Shown here piece by piece: positions 16,808 to 26,812 of a stretch of DNA of 64,000 bases; the first letter of the stretch is position 1, and every line of letters begins with the position of its first letter. A program made the position numbers and the translations under genes. Origin of the DNA: Prevotella sp. (GTDB lineage Bacteria; Bacteroidota; Bacteroidia; Bacteroidales; Bacteroidaceae); assembly GCA_017475265.1 (NCBI GenBank), contig JAFVFY010000056.1:1-64000 (forward strand), written 5' to 3'. The notes below the pieces were generated by a model. The model was not told the DNA's origin and searched no databases. It worked only from the letters and a program-made list of their open reading frames with translations.

Positions 16808-17720
16808 GACATTTACATTCTCGCAGTCTATCACTCTTGTCGAGCTGAACTGCGAGAATCTTTTTGACTGCCATGATGACTCTCTGAAAGAGGACGAGGA
16901 ATTCCTGCCTGACGCTCCGCGACACTGGACTCGTAGCCGCTACTGGCGCAAACTGAACAACATCGGACAAGAATTGCTGTCAAGCTCTGACCGTCTGCCT
17001 GACCTAGTAGCCCTCGTAGAAGTGGAGAACGACACGGTGATGCGAGATCTCACCCGTCGCTCGCTGTTACGCAACGCTGGTTACAAATACCTGATGACGG
17101 AGTCGCCCGACATGCGCGGCCTTGATGTGGCGCTGCTTTGGCAGCCTTCTTCCTTCAGGCCAATCTGTTACGACACATACACTGTACCCATCGTAAAGGA
17201 CATGCGCCCTACACGCGATATTCTATATGTGCAGGGCGAGATTCTTTCTGGCGATACACTCCACATCTTTGTGCTCCATGCTCCCAGCCGATATGGTGGG
17301 GAGAAGGAATCGCGTCCCTTCCGTCAGCAGGTAGCGAAGGTATTGCAGCCGCTCCTGGAACCGTTACGCGATAAAATGGTCATCGTGGCTGGCGACTTCA
17401 ACGACTATGACGATAGTCCCGCCATGCTACATTATTATGAGCAGGGACTAGTAAATGCCACCGCCAAAGCAATCGGCAGTCATGGTGCCAAAGGAACCTA
17501 CCGTTACGAAGGCGAATGGAAAAGCATTGACCACGTATTGCTATCAACTAAAATGAAAGCAAGAGTAGACACAACATACATCAACGATGCTGCCTTCCTG
17601 ATGGAAGATGAACCTCGCTACGGGGGCAAAAGACCCAAACGAACATACCACGGATTCAACTACAGACCCGCTTTCAGCGACCATCTGCCACTAGTGGTAC
17701 GTTTTTTTAATACCGATTAA
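16737..17720 (+). CDS. secreted endonuclease/exonuclease/phosphatase family protein
   Basis: The EEP fold hydrolyses phosphodiesters (DNA, lipids or sugar phosphates). Of 327 residues, the first 30 are a signal peptide ending TFTFSQ. The catalytic core then shows VELNCENLFDC (metal-binding Asn/Glu), LVALVEVEND, GDFNDYDDSP (general base region) and a C-terminal SDHLPLVV with the catalytic Asp-His pair. All key motifs are present, so it should be active outside the cytoplasm; the substrate is unknown. ATG at 16737 is the start of the signal-peptide-encoding frame and lies inside a repeat arm. It follows the POT gene by 15 bases. Confidence 0.82.
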   Translation: MRNMDTFKGIALKTSVAIFLIFHLTFTFSQSITLVELNCENLFDCHDDSLKEDEEFLPDAPRHWTRSRYWRKLNNIGQELLSSSDRLPDLVALVEVENDTVMRDLTRRSLLRNAGYKYLMTESPDMRGLDVALLWQPSSFRPICYDTYTVPIVKDMRPTRDILYVQGEILSGDTLHIFVLHAPSRYGGEKESRPFRQQVAKVLQPLLEPLRDKMVIVAGDFNDYDDSPAMLHYYEQGLVNATAKAIGSHGAKGTYRYEGEWKSIDHVLLSTKMKARVDTTYINDAAFLMEDEPRYGGKRPKRTYHGFNYRPAFSDHLPLVVRFFNTD

Positions 17721-17753
17721 CGTACAATCTTTTTCTGTTTCAGAAAAACTTCG

Positions 17754-17761
17754 TACCTTTG
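17754..17761 (+). promoter_or_regulatory. -7 box (TACCTTTG) of valS
   Basis: TACCTTTG lies 31 bases before the valS ATG in the 72-base spacer after the EEP gene. The -33 region is only loosely conserved (TTTCTG). Confidence 0.6.
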
Positions 17762-17792
17762 CACCCCAAAAAGAGAAAGCAATTTAAGGTAT

Positions 17793-20525
17793 ATGGAAAT
17801 AGCTAGCAAGTACGACCCTCGCGAAGTAGAGGGTAAATGGTATCAGTATTGGCTCGACAACAAACTTTTCAGCTCGAAGCCCGACGGTCGCGAACCTTAC
17901 ACTATCGTCATCCCCCCTCCCAACGTGACGGGCGTGCTCCACATGGGGCACATGCTCAACAACACTATTCAGGACATCCTCATCCGCCGTGCACGCATGG
18001 AGGGTAAGAACGCCTGCTGGGTGCCGGGCACCGACCACGCCTCCATCGCCACTGAGGCCAAGGTGGTGAAGAAGCTGGCCGAGCAGGGCATCAAGAAGCG
18101 CGACCTCAACCGCGAGCAGTTCCTCAGCCACGCCTGGGACTGGACGCATGAGCACGGCGGCATCATCCTGAAGCAGCTTCGCCGTCTGGGTGCCTCGTGC
18201 GACTGGGACCGCACCGCCTTCACCATGGATCCCGTGCGCTCAGAGAGCGTCATCAAGGTCTTCGTTGACCTCTACCGCAAGGGCTACATTTATCGTGGCC
18301 TCCGCATGGTGAACTGGGACCCGAAGGCCCTCACGGCCCTCTCGACCGAGGAGGTCATCTACCGTGAGGAGCAGAGCCACCTCTACCACCTGAAATATTA
18401 CCTCGCCGATTGCCCAGAAGCCCCATTAGACCCAGAGGCCTCTGGTAACGTCATCCACAAGGACGAGCGCGGATACTACGCCGTCGTGGCCACCACCCGC
18501 CCCGAGACCATCATGGGCGACACAGCCATGTGTATCAACCCCAAGGACCCGAAGAACCAGTGGCTGAAGGGCAAGAAGGTCATCGTGCCGTTGGTGAACC
18601 GCGTCATCCCCGTGATTGAGGACCGCTACGTGGACATTGAGTTCGGTACAGGCTGCCTGAAGGTGACCCCCGCCCACGACACCAACGACTACATGCTGGG
18701 CAAGACCCACAACCTGGAGACCATCGACATCTTCAACCCCGACGGCACCATCTCCGAACAGTCGCCCATCTACGTGGGTATGGACCGCATGGACTGCCGT
18801 CGACAGATAGTGCTCGACCTCCAGGAGGCTGGCCTCATGGAGAAGGTGGAAGACTACACCAATAAGGTGGGCTACTCGGAGCGCAACCCCGATACGCCCA
18901 TCGAGCCGCGTCTCTCGCTGCAGTGGTTCCTGAAGATGGAGCATTTCGCAGAGATTGCCCTGAAGCCCGTCATGGAGGGAGAGATGCACTTCTATCCCCA
19001 GAAGTACGTCAACACCTACAAGAACTGGTTAGAGAACATCCAGGACTGGTGCATCAGCCGCCAGCTGTGGTGGGGCCACCGCATCCCTGCCTATTATTAT
19101 GACAGTGCCCTCGGCGGTTCTCCCGCCGAGGATAGGTTCGTCGTCGCCGAGACCGCCGCAGAAGCCCTCGAGCTTGCCCGCAAAGAGAGCGGCAACGCCA
19201 GCCTCCAGCTCTCCGACCTCCGTCAGGATGAAGACGCCCTCGACACATGGTTCTCCTCATGGCTCTGGCCCGTCTCGCTCTTCGACGGCATTCGCAACCC
19301 TGGCAACGAGGAAATCAACTATTACTACCCCACCAGCGACCTCGTCACCGCCCCCGACATCATCTTCTTCTGGGTGGCCCGTATGATTATGGCCGGCGAG
19401 GAGTACATGGGCAAATACCCCTTCAAGAACGTCTACTTCACTGGTATCGTCCGCGACAAGCTGGGTCGCAAGATGTCAAAGAGCCTTGGCAATAGCCCCG
19501 ACCCCATTGAACTGATTGAGAAGTTTGGCGCCGACGGCGTGCGCATGGGTATGATGCTCTCTGCCCCTGCCGGCAACGACATTCTCTTCGATGAAGCCCT
19601 TTGTGAGCAGGGCCGCAACTTCAATAACAAGATCTGGAATGCCTTCCGCCTTGTGAAGGGCTGGCAGGTCGCCGCCACCGTGCCCGACGCATCAACGTCG
19701 GCTAACCAGACTGCCGTCCGCTGGATGGATGCCAAGCTGCGCCAGGCCGACGCCGAGATGAAGGACCACTTCTCGAAATACCGCATCAGCGACGCCCTGA
19801 TGACCGTCTACAAGCTCTTCTGGGACGAGTTTTCACAGTGGTATCTGGAGATGGTAAAGCCCGCCTACATCGACGGCAAGCAGCAGCCCCTCGACCGCGA
19901 GACCTACGATGCCACCTTGCGCTTCTTTGAGACGCTGCTCAAGATGCTCCACCCCTTCATGCCCTTCATCACCGAAGAGCTGTGGCAGGCCCTCTACGAC
20001 CGCAAGCCCGGCGAGAGCATCATGCGCGACAAGCTCGCGCTCGGCGGTTTGCCCGCCGAGGATGAAGCACTCATCGCCGACATTGAACAAGTAAAGCAGG
20101 TGGTCGGCGGCGTGCGCACAGTCCGCTCGCAGAAGAACATCGCCACGAAAGAGCGCCTACAGCTCCAGACTATTAGTCAGAACCGCTTCGAGCGTTACAA
20201 CGACATCATTATGAAGATGGCCGGTCTCTCCGCTATCAACGTCGTAGAGCAGAAGGATGCCACCGCAAGTGCCTTCATGGTAGGTACCGACGAGTATGCC
20301 GTGCCCCTTGGCGACCTCATCGACGTGAAGGCCGAGATAGAAAAGATGGAAGCCCAGTTGAAGCACCTCGAAGGCTTCCTCATGGGTGTGCAGAAGAAAC
20401 TCTCCAACGAGCGTTTTGTTGCCAATGCCCCCGAGGCCGTCGTAGCCTTGGAGCGCAAGAAGCAGAGCGACGCCGAGGAGAAGATCGCTTCGCTGAAAGA
20501 ATCATTATCAGCTTTGAGAAAATAG
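17793..20525 (+). CDS. valS: valine--tRNA ligase
   Basis: A class I aminoacyl-tRNA synthetase of 910 residues charging tRNA-Val. The HIGH-type motif is HMGH in [12 protein letters not shown] near residue 50; the KMSKS motif is in [14 protein letters not shown]. The editing domain lies between, with [12 protein letters not shown]; an anticodon-binding domain and a C-terminal coiled coil ([21 protein letters not shown]) follow. It is slightly longer than usual. Two nearly identical 24-base palindromes (19108-19131 and 20040-20063) lie in frame, giving LGGSPAED and LGGLPAED. The gene has its own promoter. Confidence 0.95.
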   Translation: MEIASKYDPREVEGKWYQYWLDNKLFSSKPDGREPYTIVIPPPNVTGVLHMGHMLNNTIQDILIRRARMEGKNACWVPGTDHASIATEAKVVKKLAEQGIKKRDLNREQFLSHAWDWTHEHGGIILKQLRRLGASCDWDRTAFTMDPVRSESVIKVFVDLYRKGYIYRGLRMVNWDPKALTALSTEEVIYREEQSHLYHLKYYLADCPEAPLDPEASGNVIHKDERGYYAVVATTRPETIMGDTAMCINPKDPKNQWLKGKKVIVPLVNRVIPVIEDRYVDIEFGTGCLKVTPAHDTNDYMLGKTHNLETIDIFNPDGTISEQSPIYVGMDRMDCRRQIVLDLQEAGLMEKVEDYTNKVGYSERNPDTPIEPRLSLQWFLKMEHFAEIALKPVMEGEMHFYPQKYVNTYKNWLENIQDWCISRQLWWGHRIPAYYYDSALGGSPAEDRFVVAETAAEALELARKESGNASLQLSDLRQDEDALDTWFSSWLWPVSLFDGIRNPGNEEINYYYPTSDLVTAPDIIFFWVARMIMAGEEYMGKYPFKNVYFTGIVRDKLGRKMSKSLGNSPDPIELIEKFGADGVRMGMMLSAPAGNDILFDEALCEQGRNFNNKIWNAFRLVKGWQVAATVPDASTSANQTAVRWMDAKLRQADAEMKDHFSKYRISDALMTVYKLFWDEFSQWYLEMVKPAYIDGKQQPLDRETYDATLRFFETLLKMLHPFMPFITEELWQALYDRKPGESIMRDKLALGGLPAEDEALIADIEQVKQVVGGVRTVRSQKNIATKERLQLQTISQNRFERYNDIIMKMAGLSAINVVEQKDATASAFMVGTDEYAVPLGDLIDVKAEIEKMEAQLKHLEGFLMGVQKKLSNERFVANAPEAVVALERKKQSDAEEKIASLKESLSALRK
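19108..19131. repeat. in-frame palindrome in valS, copy 1
   Basis: CCTCGGCGG (19109-19117) pairs with CCGCCGAGG (19123-19131). It encodes LGGSPAED between the catalytic core parts. Confidence 0.75.
20040..20063. repeat. in-frame palindrome in valS, copy 2
   Basis: Differs from copy 1 at about 2 of 24 bases (CTCGGCGG, loop, CCGCCGAG), in the same reading frame and orientation. It encodes LGGLPAED in the anticodon-binding region. Confidence 0.75.
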
Positions 20526-20547
20526 AGTTCACAGGGAGAAAAGGTAT

Positions 20548-20597
20548 CGTCCTTTAACTCCCCCATAACTCCTTTTAACTCCCTTTAACTCCCCAAA
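20548..20597. repeat. TTTAACTCCC iterated repeat between valS and the transporter
   Basis: Four imperfect copies of CTTTTAACTCCC fill most of the 74-base spacer. A similar CCCATTAGCC iteration follows the transporter gene at 22306-22334. No promoter is evident here. Confidence 0.6.
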
Positions 20598-20599
20598 GT

Positions 20600-22300
20600 A
20601 TGGAATCCTTCCATTGGTTATCTTCCCTATTTACTAACACCACGTCGGTGGCACACATAGCGTTACTCTACGCCATTGTGATTGCCATCGGTGTCTATCT
20701 GGGAAAGATTAAAGTCTTTGGCATCTCGCTCGGCGTCACCTTCGTGCTCTTTGCGGGCATCGTCGCCGGGCATATCTTCCATTATTACGGAATGGAGGCA
20801 GCACCGACGAACATCCTGACATTCATCCAGGACTTCGGCCTCATCCTCTTTGTCTTTATGATTGGCTTGCAGGTGGGTCCAGGTTTCTTCGAGAGCTTTG
20901 GCAAGGCTGGCGTGAAGCTCAACGGCCTCGCTGCCTCGGCCATCGCGCTCAACATCCTCGTGATGTTCGTCTGCTACTACATCTTCTTCGACACCAGCGA
21001 CCCGACGACCCTTCCCATGATGGTGGGTACGCTCTACGGTGCTGTGACCAACACCCCCGGTCTTGGTGCCGCCAACGAGGCCCTTACGTCGGTATTCGGC
21101 GCCGATGCCCCGCAGATTGCTTCGGCATACGCCTGTGCCTATCCACTTGGTGTATTGGGCATCATTGGTGCCATTGTCCTGACGCGCTACATCTGTAGAG
21201 TGCGGTTGGAGAAAGAAGAGGAGCAGCTGGCCGCTATGGAGGAGACCAAGGCCAACAAGAAGCCCTTCAAGATGCATCTTGAAGTGACCAACAAATATTT
21301 GGAAGGCAAGACGTTACTACAGGTTCACAACTTCCTGAACCGCGACTTTGTCGTTTCGCGCTTAGTACACGAGGGTGAGCTGTGCATCCCCAACCGTGAC
21401 ACGCTGTTCCATGTTGGCGACCAGATGCTCATCGTCTGCGCTGAGGCCGACCATGAGGCCATCATGGCTTTCATTGGAGATATGCTCGACATTGACTTCG
21501 AGCAGCAGGACCAGCCTTTGGTGTCAAAGCGCATTCTTGTCACCAACCCCCAAATCAACGGCAAGTCGATGGCTTCTATGCACTTCTCCAGTGTCTATGG
21601 TGTGAACGTCACCCGCGTCACCCGTCACGGCATCGACCTGTTTGCCTCCAGTAGCTTACCGCTGCAAGTGGGCGACAGAATCATGGTCGTTGGCCCTGAA
21701 GATGCAGTCGACCGTGTGGCAACTAAGATGGGCAACAGCTTAAAGCGCCTCAATGCACCCAACATCGCCACCATCTTCGTCGGTGTTTTCCTCGGCATCA
21801 TCTTTGGTTCGCTTCCCTTCATCCCAGGCATGCCACTGATGAAACTCGGCATTGCCGGCGGTCCGCTCATCGTGGCCATCCTTATCGGCCGCTACGGCTA
21901 TAAGATAAAGCTCGTTACCTACACTACCACCTCGGCCAACATGATGCTGCGCGAAATCGGTCTTGTGCTCTTCCTCGCCTCGGTGGGCATCAAGGCCGGA
22001 GCAGGATTTTTCGAGACCGTCATGGAGGGCAACGGACTGCTCTACGTGCTCACCGGTTTCCTCATCACCGTTATACCTATATTAATAATAGGCCCCATCG
22101 CACGATGGAAGTTCAAGTTCAACTACTTCACCATCGCCGGTATGCTCTCGGGCACCTATACCGACCCGCCCGCACTGGCCTACTCTAACAGCATCTGTTC
22201 CCGCGAGGCCCCGGCACTAGGCTACTCAACGGTTTACCCCCTCTCGATGTTCCTCCGCATACTGACAGCACAACTCATCGTGCTCTTCTTCTGCGGTTAG
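20600..22300 (+). CDS. AspT/YidE-type putative transporter with two TrkA-C domains
   Basis: A 566-residue inner-membrane protein with the duplicated aspartate:alanine exchanger fold: an N-terminal membrane half (residues about 15-205), a cytoplasmic middle with two RCK-C/TrkA-C domains (about 220-385; for example [23 protein letters not shown]), and a C-terminal membrane half. Motifs such as [16 protein letters not shown] and [17 protein letters not shown] mark the internal repeat; [20 protein letters not shown] and [19 protein letters not shown] are the paired exchanger motifs. The substrate is unknown; family members move amino acids. It precedes decarboxylase subunit genes on the same strand. 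Confidence 0.85.
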   Translation: MESFHWLSSLFTNTTSVAHIALLYAIVIAIGVYLGKIKVFGISLGVTFVLFAGIVAGHIFHYYGMEAAPTNILTFIQDFGLILFVFMIGLQVGPGFFESFGKAGVKLNGLAASAIALNILVMFVCYYIFFDTSDPTTLPMMVGTLYGAVTNTPGLGAANEALTSVFGADAPQIASAYACAYPLGVLGIIGAIVLTRYICRVRLEKEEEQLAAMEETKANKKPFKMHLEVTNKYLEGKTLLQVHNFLNRDFVVSRLVHEGELCIPNRDTLFHVGDQMLIVCAEADHEAIMAFIGDMLDIDFEQQDQPLVSKRILVTNPQINGKSMASMHFSSVYGVNVTRVTRHGIDLFASSSLPLQVGDRIMVVGPEDAVDRVATKMGNSLKRLNAPNIATIFVGVFLGIIFGSLPFIPGMPLMKLGIAGGPLIVAILIGRYGYKIKLVTYTTTSANMMLREIGLVLFLASVGIKAGAGFFETVMEGNGLLYVLTGFLITVIPILIIGPIARWKFKFNYFTIAGMLSGTYTDPPALAYSNSICSREAPALGYSTVYPLSMFLRILTAQLIVLFFCG

Positions 22301-22305
22301 CCAAG

Positions 22306-22345
22306 CCCATTAGCCCCATCTAACCCATTAGCCCCATAAAAACCC
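22306..22345. repeat. CCCATTAGCC-type iteration before the decarboxylase cluster
   Basis: Three imperfect copies of CCCATTAGCCCCAT occur in the 64 bases between the transporter and the gamma-subunit gene. Confidence 0.5.
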
Positions 22346-22364
22346 AATAATACACGTAAAAAAA

Positions 22365-23387
22365 ATGAACCAACTAAAAACTCTGCTGGCAGGTTTTCTG
22401 CTCACCACCTCTGCATCGATGTTTGGCCAGGGAGCCAAGAACATCGTCATCAATGAGGTGATGACCAACAACACTTCCAGTATCCAGGATGAGTTTGGAC
22501 AGCGCGAAGCGTGGATTGAACTGGAGAACACCTCGTTCACCACCTACAACGTGCGCGGCATGTTCATCACTACCGACCGCCGCGTGCTCGACAAGAGTCT
22601 CTCCGCGCCCGACCGCATCAAACTCATGACCATGATTCCCAGTGGCGAGGACCGCACCCAGATTGGTGCACGACGCCACTTGGTGTTGTTTGCCAACTCC
22701 CGTCCCGCCGACGGAAAGTTGCATCTTTCGCTCGCCGTTCCTATCTCGGAGCCTGTATGGATTGCCCTCTACAACGGCAACGGCGTGGAACTCATTGACT
22801 CTGTATCGGTGCCTGCCCTGGCCGCCGACCAGTCGTTTGCCCGTGTGAAAGGCCGCTGGCGCGTAATGGCTGCGGAGAACGTCACGCCAGGCATTGAGAA
22901 CACCATCGAGGCCAGCGCGTCGAAGATTGACCAATTCAAAGAGCGCGACCCGCACGGCTTTGCTATGGCGCTCATGGCTATGGGCATCGTGTTCACCTGT
23001 CTGGCCCTGCTCTGGATCTTCTTCACCCTCTTCGGTCTTATCATGCGCCATCTTGACACCGCGAAGAAGGTGGCCAACACTCAGCCGATGAAGCCCATCA
23101 CCAAGACGGTGGAGAAAACCGCCGAAGTGGCTCACAAGACGGGCAACATCCTCAAGGAGGGTCATGACAAGAAGGGCATCGACCTCGAAGTCTACATGGC
23201 CGTCATCGGTATGGCCTTGAAGCAGTACGAGGATGACGTGCACGATGTGGAGAGCGGTGTCATCACTATCAAGTCGAAGGACACCGACTGGGACGATGAG
23301 TACAGCCAGATGACCCATTGGCACGATGCCATCCGCCCCACCGACCACAATGCACCAAGAATCCCGACAACACCGGAACTGCACTAA
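22365..23387 (+). CDS. OadG/MmdD-like gamma (delta) subunit with a lamin-tail-like domain
   Basis: This membrane subunit anchors and assembles sodium-pumping decarboxylases. Of 340 residues, a signal peptide (to about 22) leads into a lamin-tail-like domain (IVINEVMTNNTSSIQD and IELENTSFTTYNVRG) facing the periplasm. A transmembrane helix follows near residues 202-227 (MALMAMGIVFTCLALLWIFF), typical of OadG. The cytoplasmic tail ends VHDVESGVITIKSKDTDWDD, which the small protein at 54455 resembles. The extra exported domain is a Bacteroidetes feature. It is followed by a palindromic repeat, the biotin carrier and the beta subunit. Confidence 0.82.
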   Translation: MNQLKTLLAGFLLTTSASMFGQGAKNIVINEVMTNNTSSIQDEFGQREAWIELENTSFTTYNVRGMFITTDRRVLDKSLSAPDRIKLMTMIPSGEDRTQIGARRHLVLFANSRPADGKLHLSLAVPISEPVWIALYNGNGVELIDSVSVPALAADQSFARVKGRWRVMAAENVTPGIENTIEASASKIDQFKERDPHGFAMALMAMGIVFTCLALLWIFFTLFGLIMRHLDTAKKVANTQPMKPITKTVEKTAEVAHKTGNILKEGHDKKGIDLEVYMAVIGMALKQYEDDVHDVESGVITIKSKDTDWDDEYSQMTHWHDAIRPTDHNAPRIPTTPELH

Positions 23388-23506
23388 ATTTACGATTTAC
23401 GAATTTACAATTAACGATTTGGCTGCCGCCAACGTGAGTTCGTAAGTTCGTAATCGCAAGTCTAACAAATCGTAAATCGAAAATAAGTAAATCGTAAATC
23501 AACAAG
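23388..23506. repeat. intercistronic palindromic element, copy 1 (TTTACGATTTACG family)
   Basis: The left arm (TTTACGATTTACGAATTTAC) leads to CGATTTGGCTGCCGCCA; a loop follows, then a right arm with AAATCGTAAATCG and AAATAAGTAAATCG. It fills the gap between the gamma-subunit and biotin-carrier genes. It closely resembles the element at 23966-24094. Confidence 0.85.
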
Positions 23507-23965
23507 ATGAATACATACAAATATAAAGTAAAAGGCGTGGACTACGAAGTAGAGATCGCCGAAGTGGAAGGCAACATTGCCAAAGTGAACGTTAACGGCA
23601 TCCCGTTTGAGCTGGAGCTACAGAAGCCCATCAACGCTGCCAAGCATCCCACCATGAACAAGCCTAAGGTAGAGGCTCCGCGCCCCGCAGCTACACCTGC
23701 CGCAGCACCCGCTGCCGCTCCTGCCGCCGCTCCTGCCGCTGCCGCCGGTGCCGGCAACGCCGTGAAGGCTCCGCTGCCTGGCACCATCACCGAAGTAAAA
23801 GTACAGGTGGGTCAGACAGTTGCTGTCGGCGAAACATTGCTTATCCTCGAGGCCATGAAGATGCAGAACAGCATCGAGTCCGACTACGCCGGACAGGTCA
23901 CCTCCATCCTCGTCAAACCCGGCGAAACCGTCATGGAGGGAGCTGCACTGCTTACCATCGCATAG
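23507..23965 (+). CDS. biotin carboxyl carrier subunit of a sodium-pumping decarboxylase (copy 1)
   Basis: This subunit carries CO2 on biotin between the carboxyltransferase and the membrane beta subunit. Its 152 residues comprise an N-terminal assembly segment, a flexible linker of Ala-Pro repeats (residues about 60-85) and a C-terminal biotinyl domain with EAMKMQN, in which Lys118 is biotinylated. The start [17 protein letters not shown] matches that of the second carrier at 54617. The gene lies between two copies of the same palindromic element, both within the operon. Confidence 0.92.
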   Translation: MNTYKYKVKGVDYEVEIAEVEGNIAKVNVNGIPFELELQKPINAAKHPTMNKPKVEAPRPAATPAAAPAAAPAAAPAAAAGAGNAVKAPLPGTITEVKVQVGQTVAVGETLLILEAMKMQNSIESDYAGQVTSILVKPGETVMEGAALLTIA

Positions 23966-24094
23966 ATTTACGATTTACGAATTTACAATTTACGATTTGG
24001 CTGCCGCCATCGTTATTTCGCAGATTCGTTGTCGCAAGTCTATTAGCAAGTCTATTAAATCGTTAATCGAAAATTAGTAAATTGAAAATTAATT
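23966..24094. repeat. intercistronic palindromic element, copy 2
   Basis: Same arrangement as copy 1: TTTACGATTTACGAATTTAC, then CGATTTGGCTGCCGCCA, a loop with TCGCAAGTCTA, and a right arm with AAATCGTTAATCG. It ends 2 bases before the ATG of the beta subunit. Confidence 0.85.
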
Positions 24095-24096
24095 CG

Positions 24097-25248
24097 ATGT
24101 TTGAATTCATAACCAATAACTTCAACGAGTTCCTCACCTACACTGGCTTCGCCAATGCCGAGGTGGGCAACCTCATTATGATTGTGGTGGGAGCCATCTT
24201 CATCTATCTTGCTATCAAGAAAGACTTCGAACCGCTCCTCCTTGTGCCCATCGGACTGGGCATCATCCTGGGCAACATCCCATTCCGTGCCGACGCCGGA
24301 CTTGAGATTGGCCTCTACGAGGACAACTCTGTGCTGAACATCTTCTATCAGGGTGTGCGCCAAGGCTGGTATCCGCCGCTCATCTTCCTCGGCATTGGTG
24401 CCATGACCGACTTCTCGGCCCTGTTAGCCAACCCGAAGCTGATGCTCATCGGTGCTGCCGCACAGTTTGGTATCTTCGGCGCCTACATGATCGCCTTGGC
24501 CTTAGGCTTTGAGCCTAACCAGGCAGCGGGCATCGCCATCATCGGCGGTGCCGACGGTCCCACGGCCATCTTCCTGTCATCAAAACTGTCGCCGAACCTC
24601 ATGGGTGCCATCGCCGTCTGTGCTTATAGCTACATGGCTCTCGTGCCGCTTATCCAGCCGCCCATTATGCGCCTGCTCACCACAAAGAAAGAGCGCGTCA
24701 TCAAGATGAAGCCCGGCCGCGAGGTGAGCCAGACGGAGCGCATCCTCTTCCCCATCATCGGACTGCTCATCACCGCCTTCATCGTGCCCTCGGCTCTGCC
24801 CCTGCTCGGTATGCTGTTCTTCGGCAATCTGCTGAAGGAGAGCGGTAAGACCACCCGTCTGGCCAAGACCGCCGGTGCCGCCCTGAACGACATCGTGGTG
24901 ATGCTGCTTGGCCTCACCGTGGGCTGCTCCACGCAGGCCTCTGAGTTTCTGACGTTGAACACCGTGTTCATCTTCGCCATCGGTGCTGTCGCATTCGCCA
25001 TCGCCACGGCTTCCGGCGTGCTCTTCGTGAAGATAATGAACTTCTTCCTCCCCAGCGACAAGAAAATCAATCCACTCATCGGTAACGCCGGTGTAAGTGC
25101 CGTTCCTATGGCTGCCCGCATCAGCCACAACATGGGCCTTGAGTACGACCGCCACAACTTCCTCCTCATGCACGCTATGGGTCCCAACGTGGCTGGTGTC
25201 ATCGGCTCCGCAGTAGCCGCCGGTGCCCTCTTAGGATTCCTATCATAA
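24097..25248 (+). CDS. sodium-translocating decarboxylase beta subunit (OadB/MmdB type)
   Basis: The inner-membrane subunit that decarboxylates carboxybiotin and drives sodium out. About 383 residues with nine or more membrane segments, an N-terminal LAIKKDFEPLLLVPIGLG, and the conserved GGADGPTAIFLSSKLSP region with Asp153, matching the essential Asp of OadB. SNMGLEYD-like and NFLLMHAMGPNVAGVIGSAV segments close the protein. The ATG at 24097 fits the family; an upstream ATG at 24082 would lie in the palindromic element. A terminator follows at 25268. Confidence 0.93.
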   Translation: MFEFITNNFNEFLTYTGFANAEVGNLIMIVVGAIFIYLAIKKDFEPLLLVPIGLGIILGNIPFRADAGLEIGLYEDNSVLNIFYQGVRQGWYPPLIFLGIGAMTDFSALLANPKLMLIGAAAQFGIFGAYMIALALGFEPNQAAGIAIIGGADGPTAIFLSSKLSPNLMGAIAVCAYSYMALVPLIQPPIMRLLTTKKERVIKMKPGREVSQTERILFPIIGLLITAFIVPSALPLLGMLFFGNLLKESGKTTRLAKTAGAALNDIVVMLLGLTVGCSTQASEFLTLNTVFIFAIGAVAFAIATASGVLFVKIMNFFLPSDKKINPLIGNAGVSAVPMAARISHNMGLEYDRHNFLLMHAMGPNVAGVIGSAVAAGALLGFLS

Positions 25249-25267
25249 TCCAAATAAAAGTATTATC

Positions 25268-25303
25268 AAAACCGGGCAGACTTCCAACAGTTTGCCCGGT
25301 TTT
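25268..25303 (+). terminator. terminator after the decarboxylase beta-subunit gene
   Basis: AAAACCGGGCA (25268-25278) pairs with TGCCCGGTTTT (25293-25303), about 11 bp, ending in a short T run. It closes the operon after 25248. Confidence 0.8.
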
Positions 25304-25326
25304 AGTATGACTGGAAGGAAATGAAC

Positions 25327-25347
25327 CAGAGAAAACGGTTTTCTCTG
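25327..25347. repeat. 21-base palindrome downstream of the terminator
   Basis: CAGAGAAAAC, G, GTTTTCTCTG is a perfect palindrome. It lacks a T tract and could be a second terminator-like hairpin or an operator; nothing else is seen between it and the promoter at 25433. Confidence 0.5.
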
Positions 25348-25432
25348 TCATTAGAGTTTATTTGAAACGATTTGGGATTAATGCCCACTTTTCTCTATTT
25401 GCCATAGGTTTTCCCAAAAAGTTGCTAAAAGA

Positions 25433-25464
25433 TTTGGCCGTTTGCAACGAAAGGCGTAATTTTG
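25433..25464 (+). promoter_or_regulatory. promoter of the Smr/DUF2027 gene
   Basis: TTTG (25433-25436), 20 bases, then TAATTTTG (25457-25464). The ATG follows 49 bases later. Confidence 0.75.
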
Positions 25465-25513
25465 CAGCGTTATAAAATAAAGAAATGGAAACACTTTTCA
25501 ATAGAGAAAAGCT

Positions 25514-26674
25514 ATGAAGATAGGAGATAAAGTACGATTCCTCAGTGAGGTGGGAGGCGGCCGCGTGGCTGGTTTCCAGGGTAAGAACGTTGTCCTTGTG
25601 GAGGACGAGGACGGATTTCAGGTGCCGATGATGGTCAGCGAGGTGGTGGTCATCGGAGAAGAGGACTACGACACGAGTCATGTTGTGGAGGTGAAACAGA
25701 AATCTGGGAGCGCGGTCGGCTCGCCCGCAATAGTGGCGGACGGGGATGTCCGCGCTCCCAAGGATCTTGCCGACCGCCCCATTACCTTCAAGCCGAAGCC
25801 CGAGGAGCGCAAGGGCGGCGAACAGCTCTCTGCCTATCTCGCCTTCGTTCCGATGAACGTGAAGGAGCTGATGCAGACACGCTTTGAGACCTATTTCGTC
25901 AACGACTCCAACTACTACATGCGTTTCACCTACATGACCGTCGAAAGCAATAGCTGGCAGCTGCGATGCACGATGGAGGTGGAGCCGAATATGAAGGTCT
26001 TCATCGAGGAGTTCGGACGTGAAGACCTCAACGGCATGGACCGCGTGGCCATCCAACTCATAGCCTACAAACGTGAAAAGCCCTTCCTGCTGAAGCCCGC
26101 CGTTGACGTGCAGCTGCGTATAGACCCCGTGAAGTTCTACAAGCTCCACACCTTCCAGGAGAACGACTTCTTCGAGCAGCCCGCGTTGGTCTATACCATC
26201 ATCGAGAACGACAAGGCAGCAAGACCGTTGGTGATTGACCCGCAAATGCTAAGGAAAAACCTCACCCCCGACCCCTCCAAGAGCCTCACCTCCGACCCCT
26301 CTCCCAAGGAGAGGGGAGTATATACTTCTGCTACAAATCCTAATGCCAAGGGTAACCACTCCCCTCTCCTTAGGAGAGGGGCCGGGGGAGAGGTCCCTAT
26401 CGTCGTCGACCTCCACGCCTCTGAACTTCTCGACAACACCAACGGCCTCTCGCCGACGGACATCCTGAACTACCAGCTCGACACCGTCCACAAAACCCTC
26501 AAGGAGTATGAGAAGCAGAAGGGCACGAAGATTATCTTCATCCACGGCAAGGGTGAGGGTGTGCTCCGCAAGGCCCTCATCAATGAGTTGCAATACCGTT
26601 ACAAGTCTTACCAGTATCAGGATGCCTCCTTCCAAGAATACGGCTACGGAGCCACCCAGATCACTATCAAATAG
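25514..26674 (+). CDS. DUF2027 protein with C-terminal Smr domain
   Basis: A 386-residue cytoplasmic protein. The N-terminus (KIGDKVRFLSEVGGGRVAGF) resembles small KOW/MutS2-like beta domains; the middle is DUF2027, with SAYLAFVPMNVKELMQTRF; the C-terminal Smr domain has VVDLHASELL and FIHGKGEGVLRKAL, with the HGKG nuclease loop. Smr domains are MutS2-type nuclease modules; the biological role here is unknown. Two palindromic elements lie in frame: 25707-25763 (SGSAVGSPA peptide) and 26262-26396 (DPSPKERG peptide). Both fall in likely linkers and were probably tolerated for that reason. Confidence 0.85.
   Translation: MKIGDKVRFLSEVGGGRVAGFQGKNVVLVEDEDGFQVPMMVSEVVVIGEEDYDTSHVVEVKQKSGSAVGSPAIVADGDVRAPKDLADRPITFKPKPEERKGGEQLSAYLAFVPMNVKELMQTRFETYFVNDSNYYMRFTYMTVESNSWQLRCTMEVEPNMKVFIEEFGREDLNGMDRVAIQLIAYKREKPFLLKPAVDVQLRIDPVKFYKLHTFQENDFFEQPALVYTIIENDKAARPLVIDPQMLRKNLTPDPSKSLTSDPSPKERGVYTSATNPNAKGNHSPLLRRGAGGEVPIVVDLHASELLDNTNGLSPTDILNYQLDTVHKTLKEYEKQKGTKIIFIHGKGEGVLRKALINELQYRYKSYQYQDASFQEYGYGATQITIK
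25707..25763. repeat. in-frame palindromic element in the Smr/DUF2027 gene, copy A
   Basis: GGGAGCGCGG near the left end pairs with CCGCGCTCCC near the right end. The 38-base loop between them encodes GSPAIVADGD. Confidence 0.75.
26262..26396. repeat. in-frame palindromic element in the Smr/DUF2027 gene, copy B
   Basis: Left: CCGACCCCTCTCCCAAGGAG; right: CTCCTTAGGAGAGGGGCCGG. About 45 residues are added between DUF2027 and the Smr domain, including DPSPKERG and LLRRGAGGE. Confidence 0.85.
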
Positions 26675-26749
26675 CAATTCCTAACCCTTCGCAGATGAAA
26701 TCCCCCCTGACAATTAGGGAATCGTCCTTTGTGTTTTAGGGAAATGCCC

Positions 26750-26781
26750 TTTGCGGCCAATCATCCTTTTCATTACCTTTG
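26750..26781 (+). promoter_or_regulatory. promoter of the barrel gene at 26813
   Basis: TTTG (26750-26753), 20 bases, then TACCTTTG (26774-26781); the ATG follows 31 bases later. Confidence 0.75.
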
Positions 26782-26812
26782 CAGCGTCTAAACCTCTAAA
26801 ATACTTGCAAAG

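Noticed and set aside
22374..23384. A 336-codon minus-strand frame opposite the gamma-type subunit
   Set aside because: No recognisable domain, no promoter, and the plus-strand gene has signal peptide, domain and membrane helix in order.
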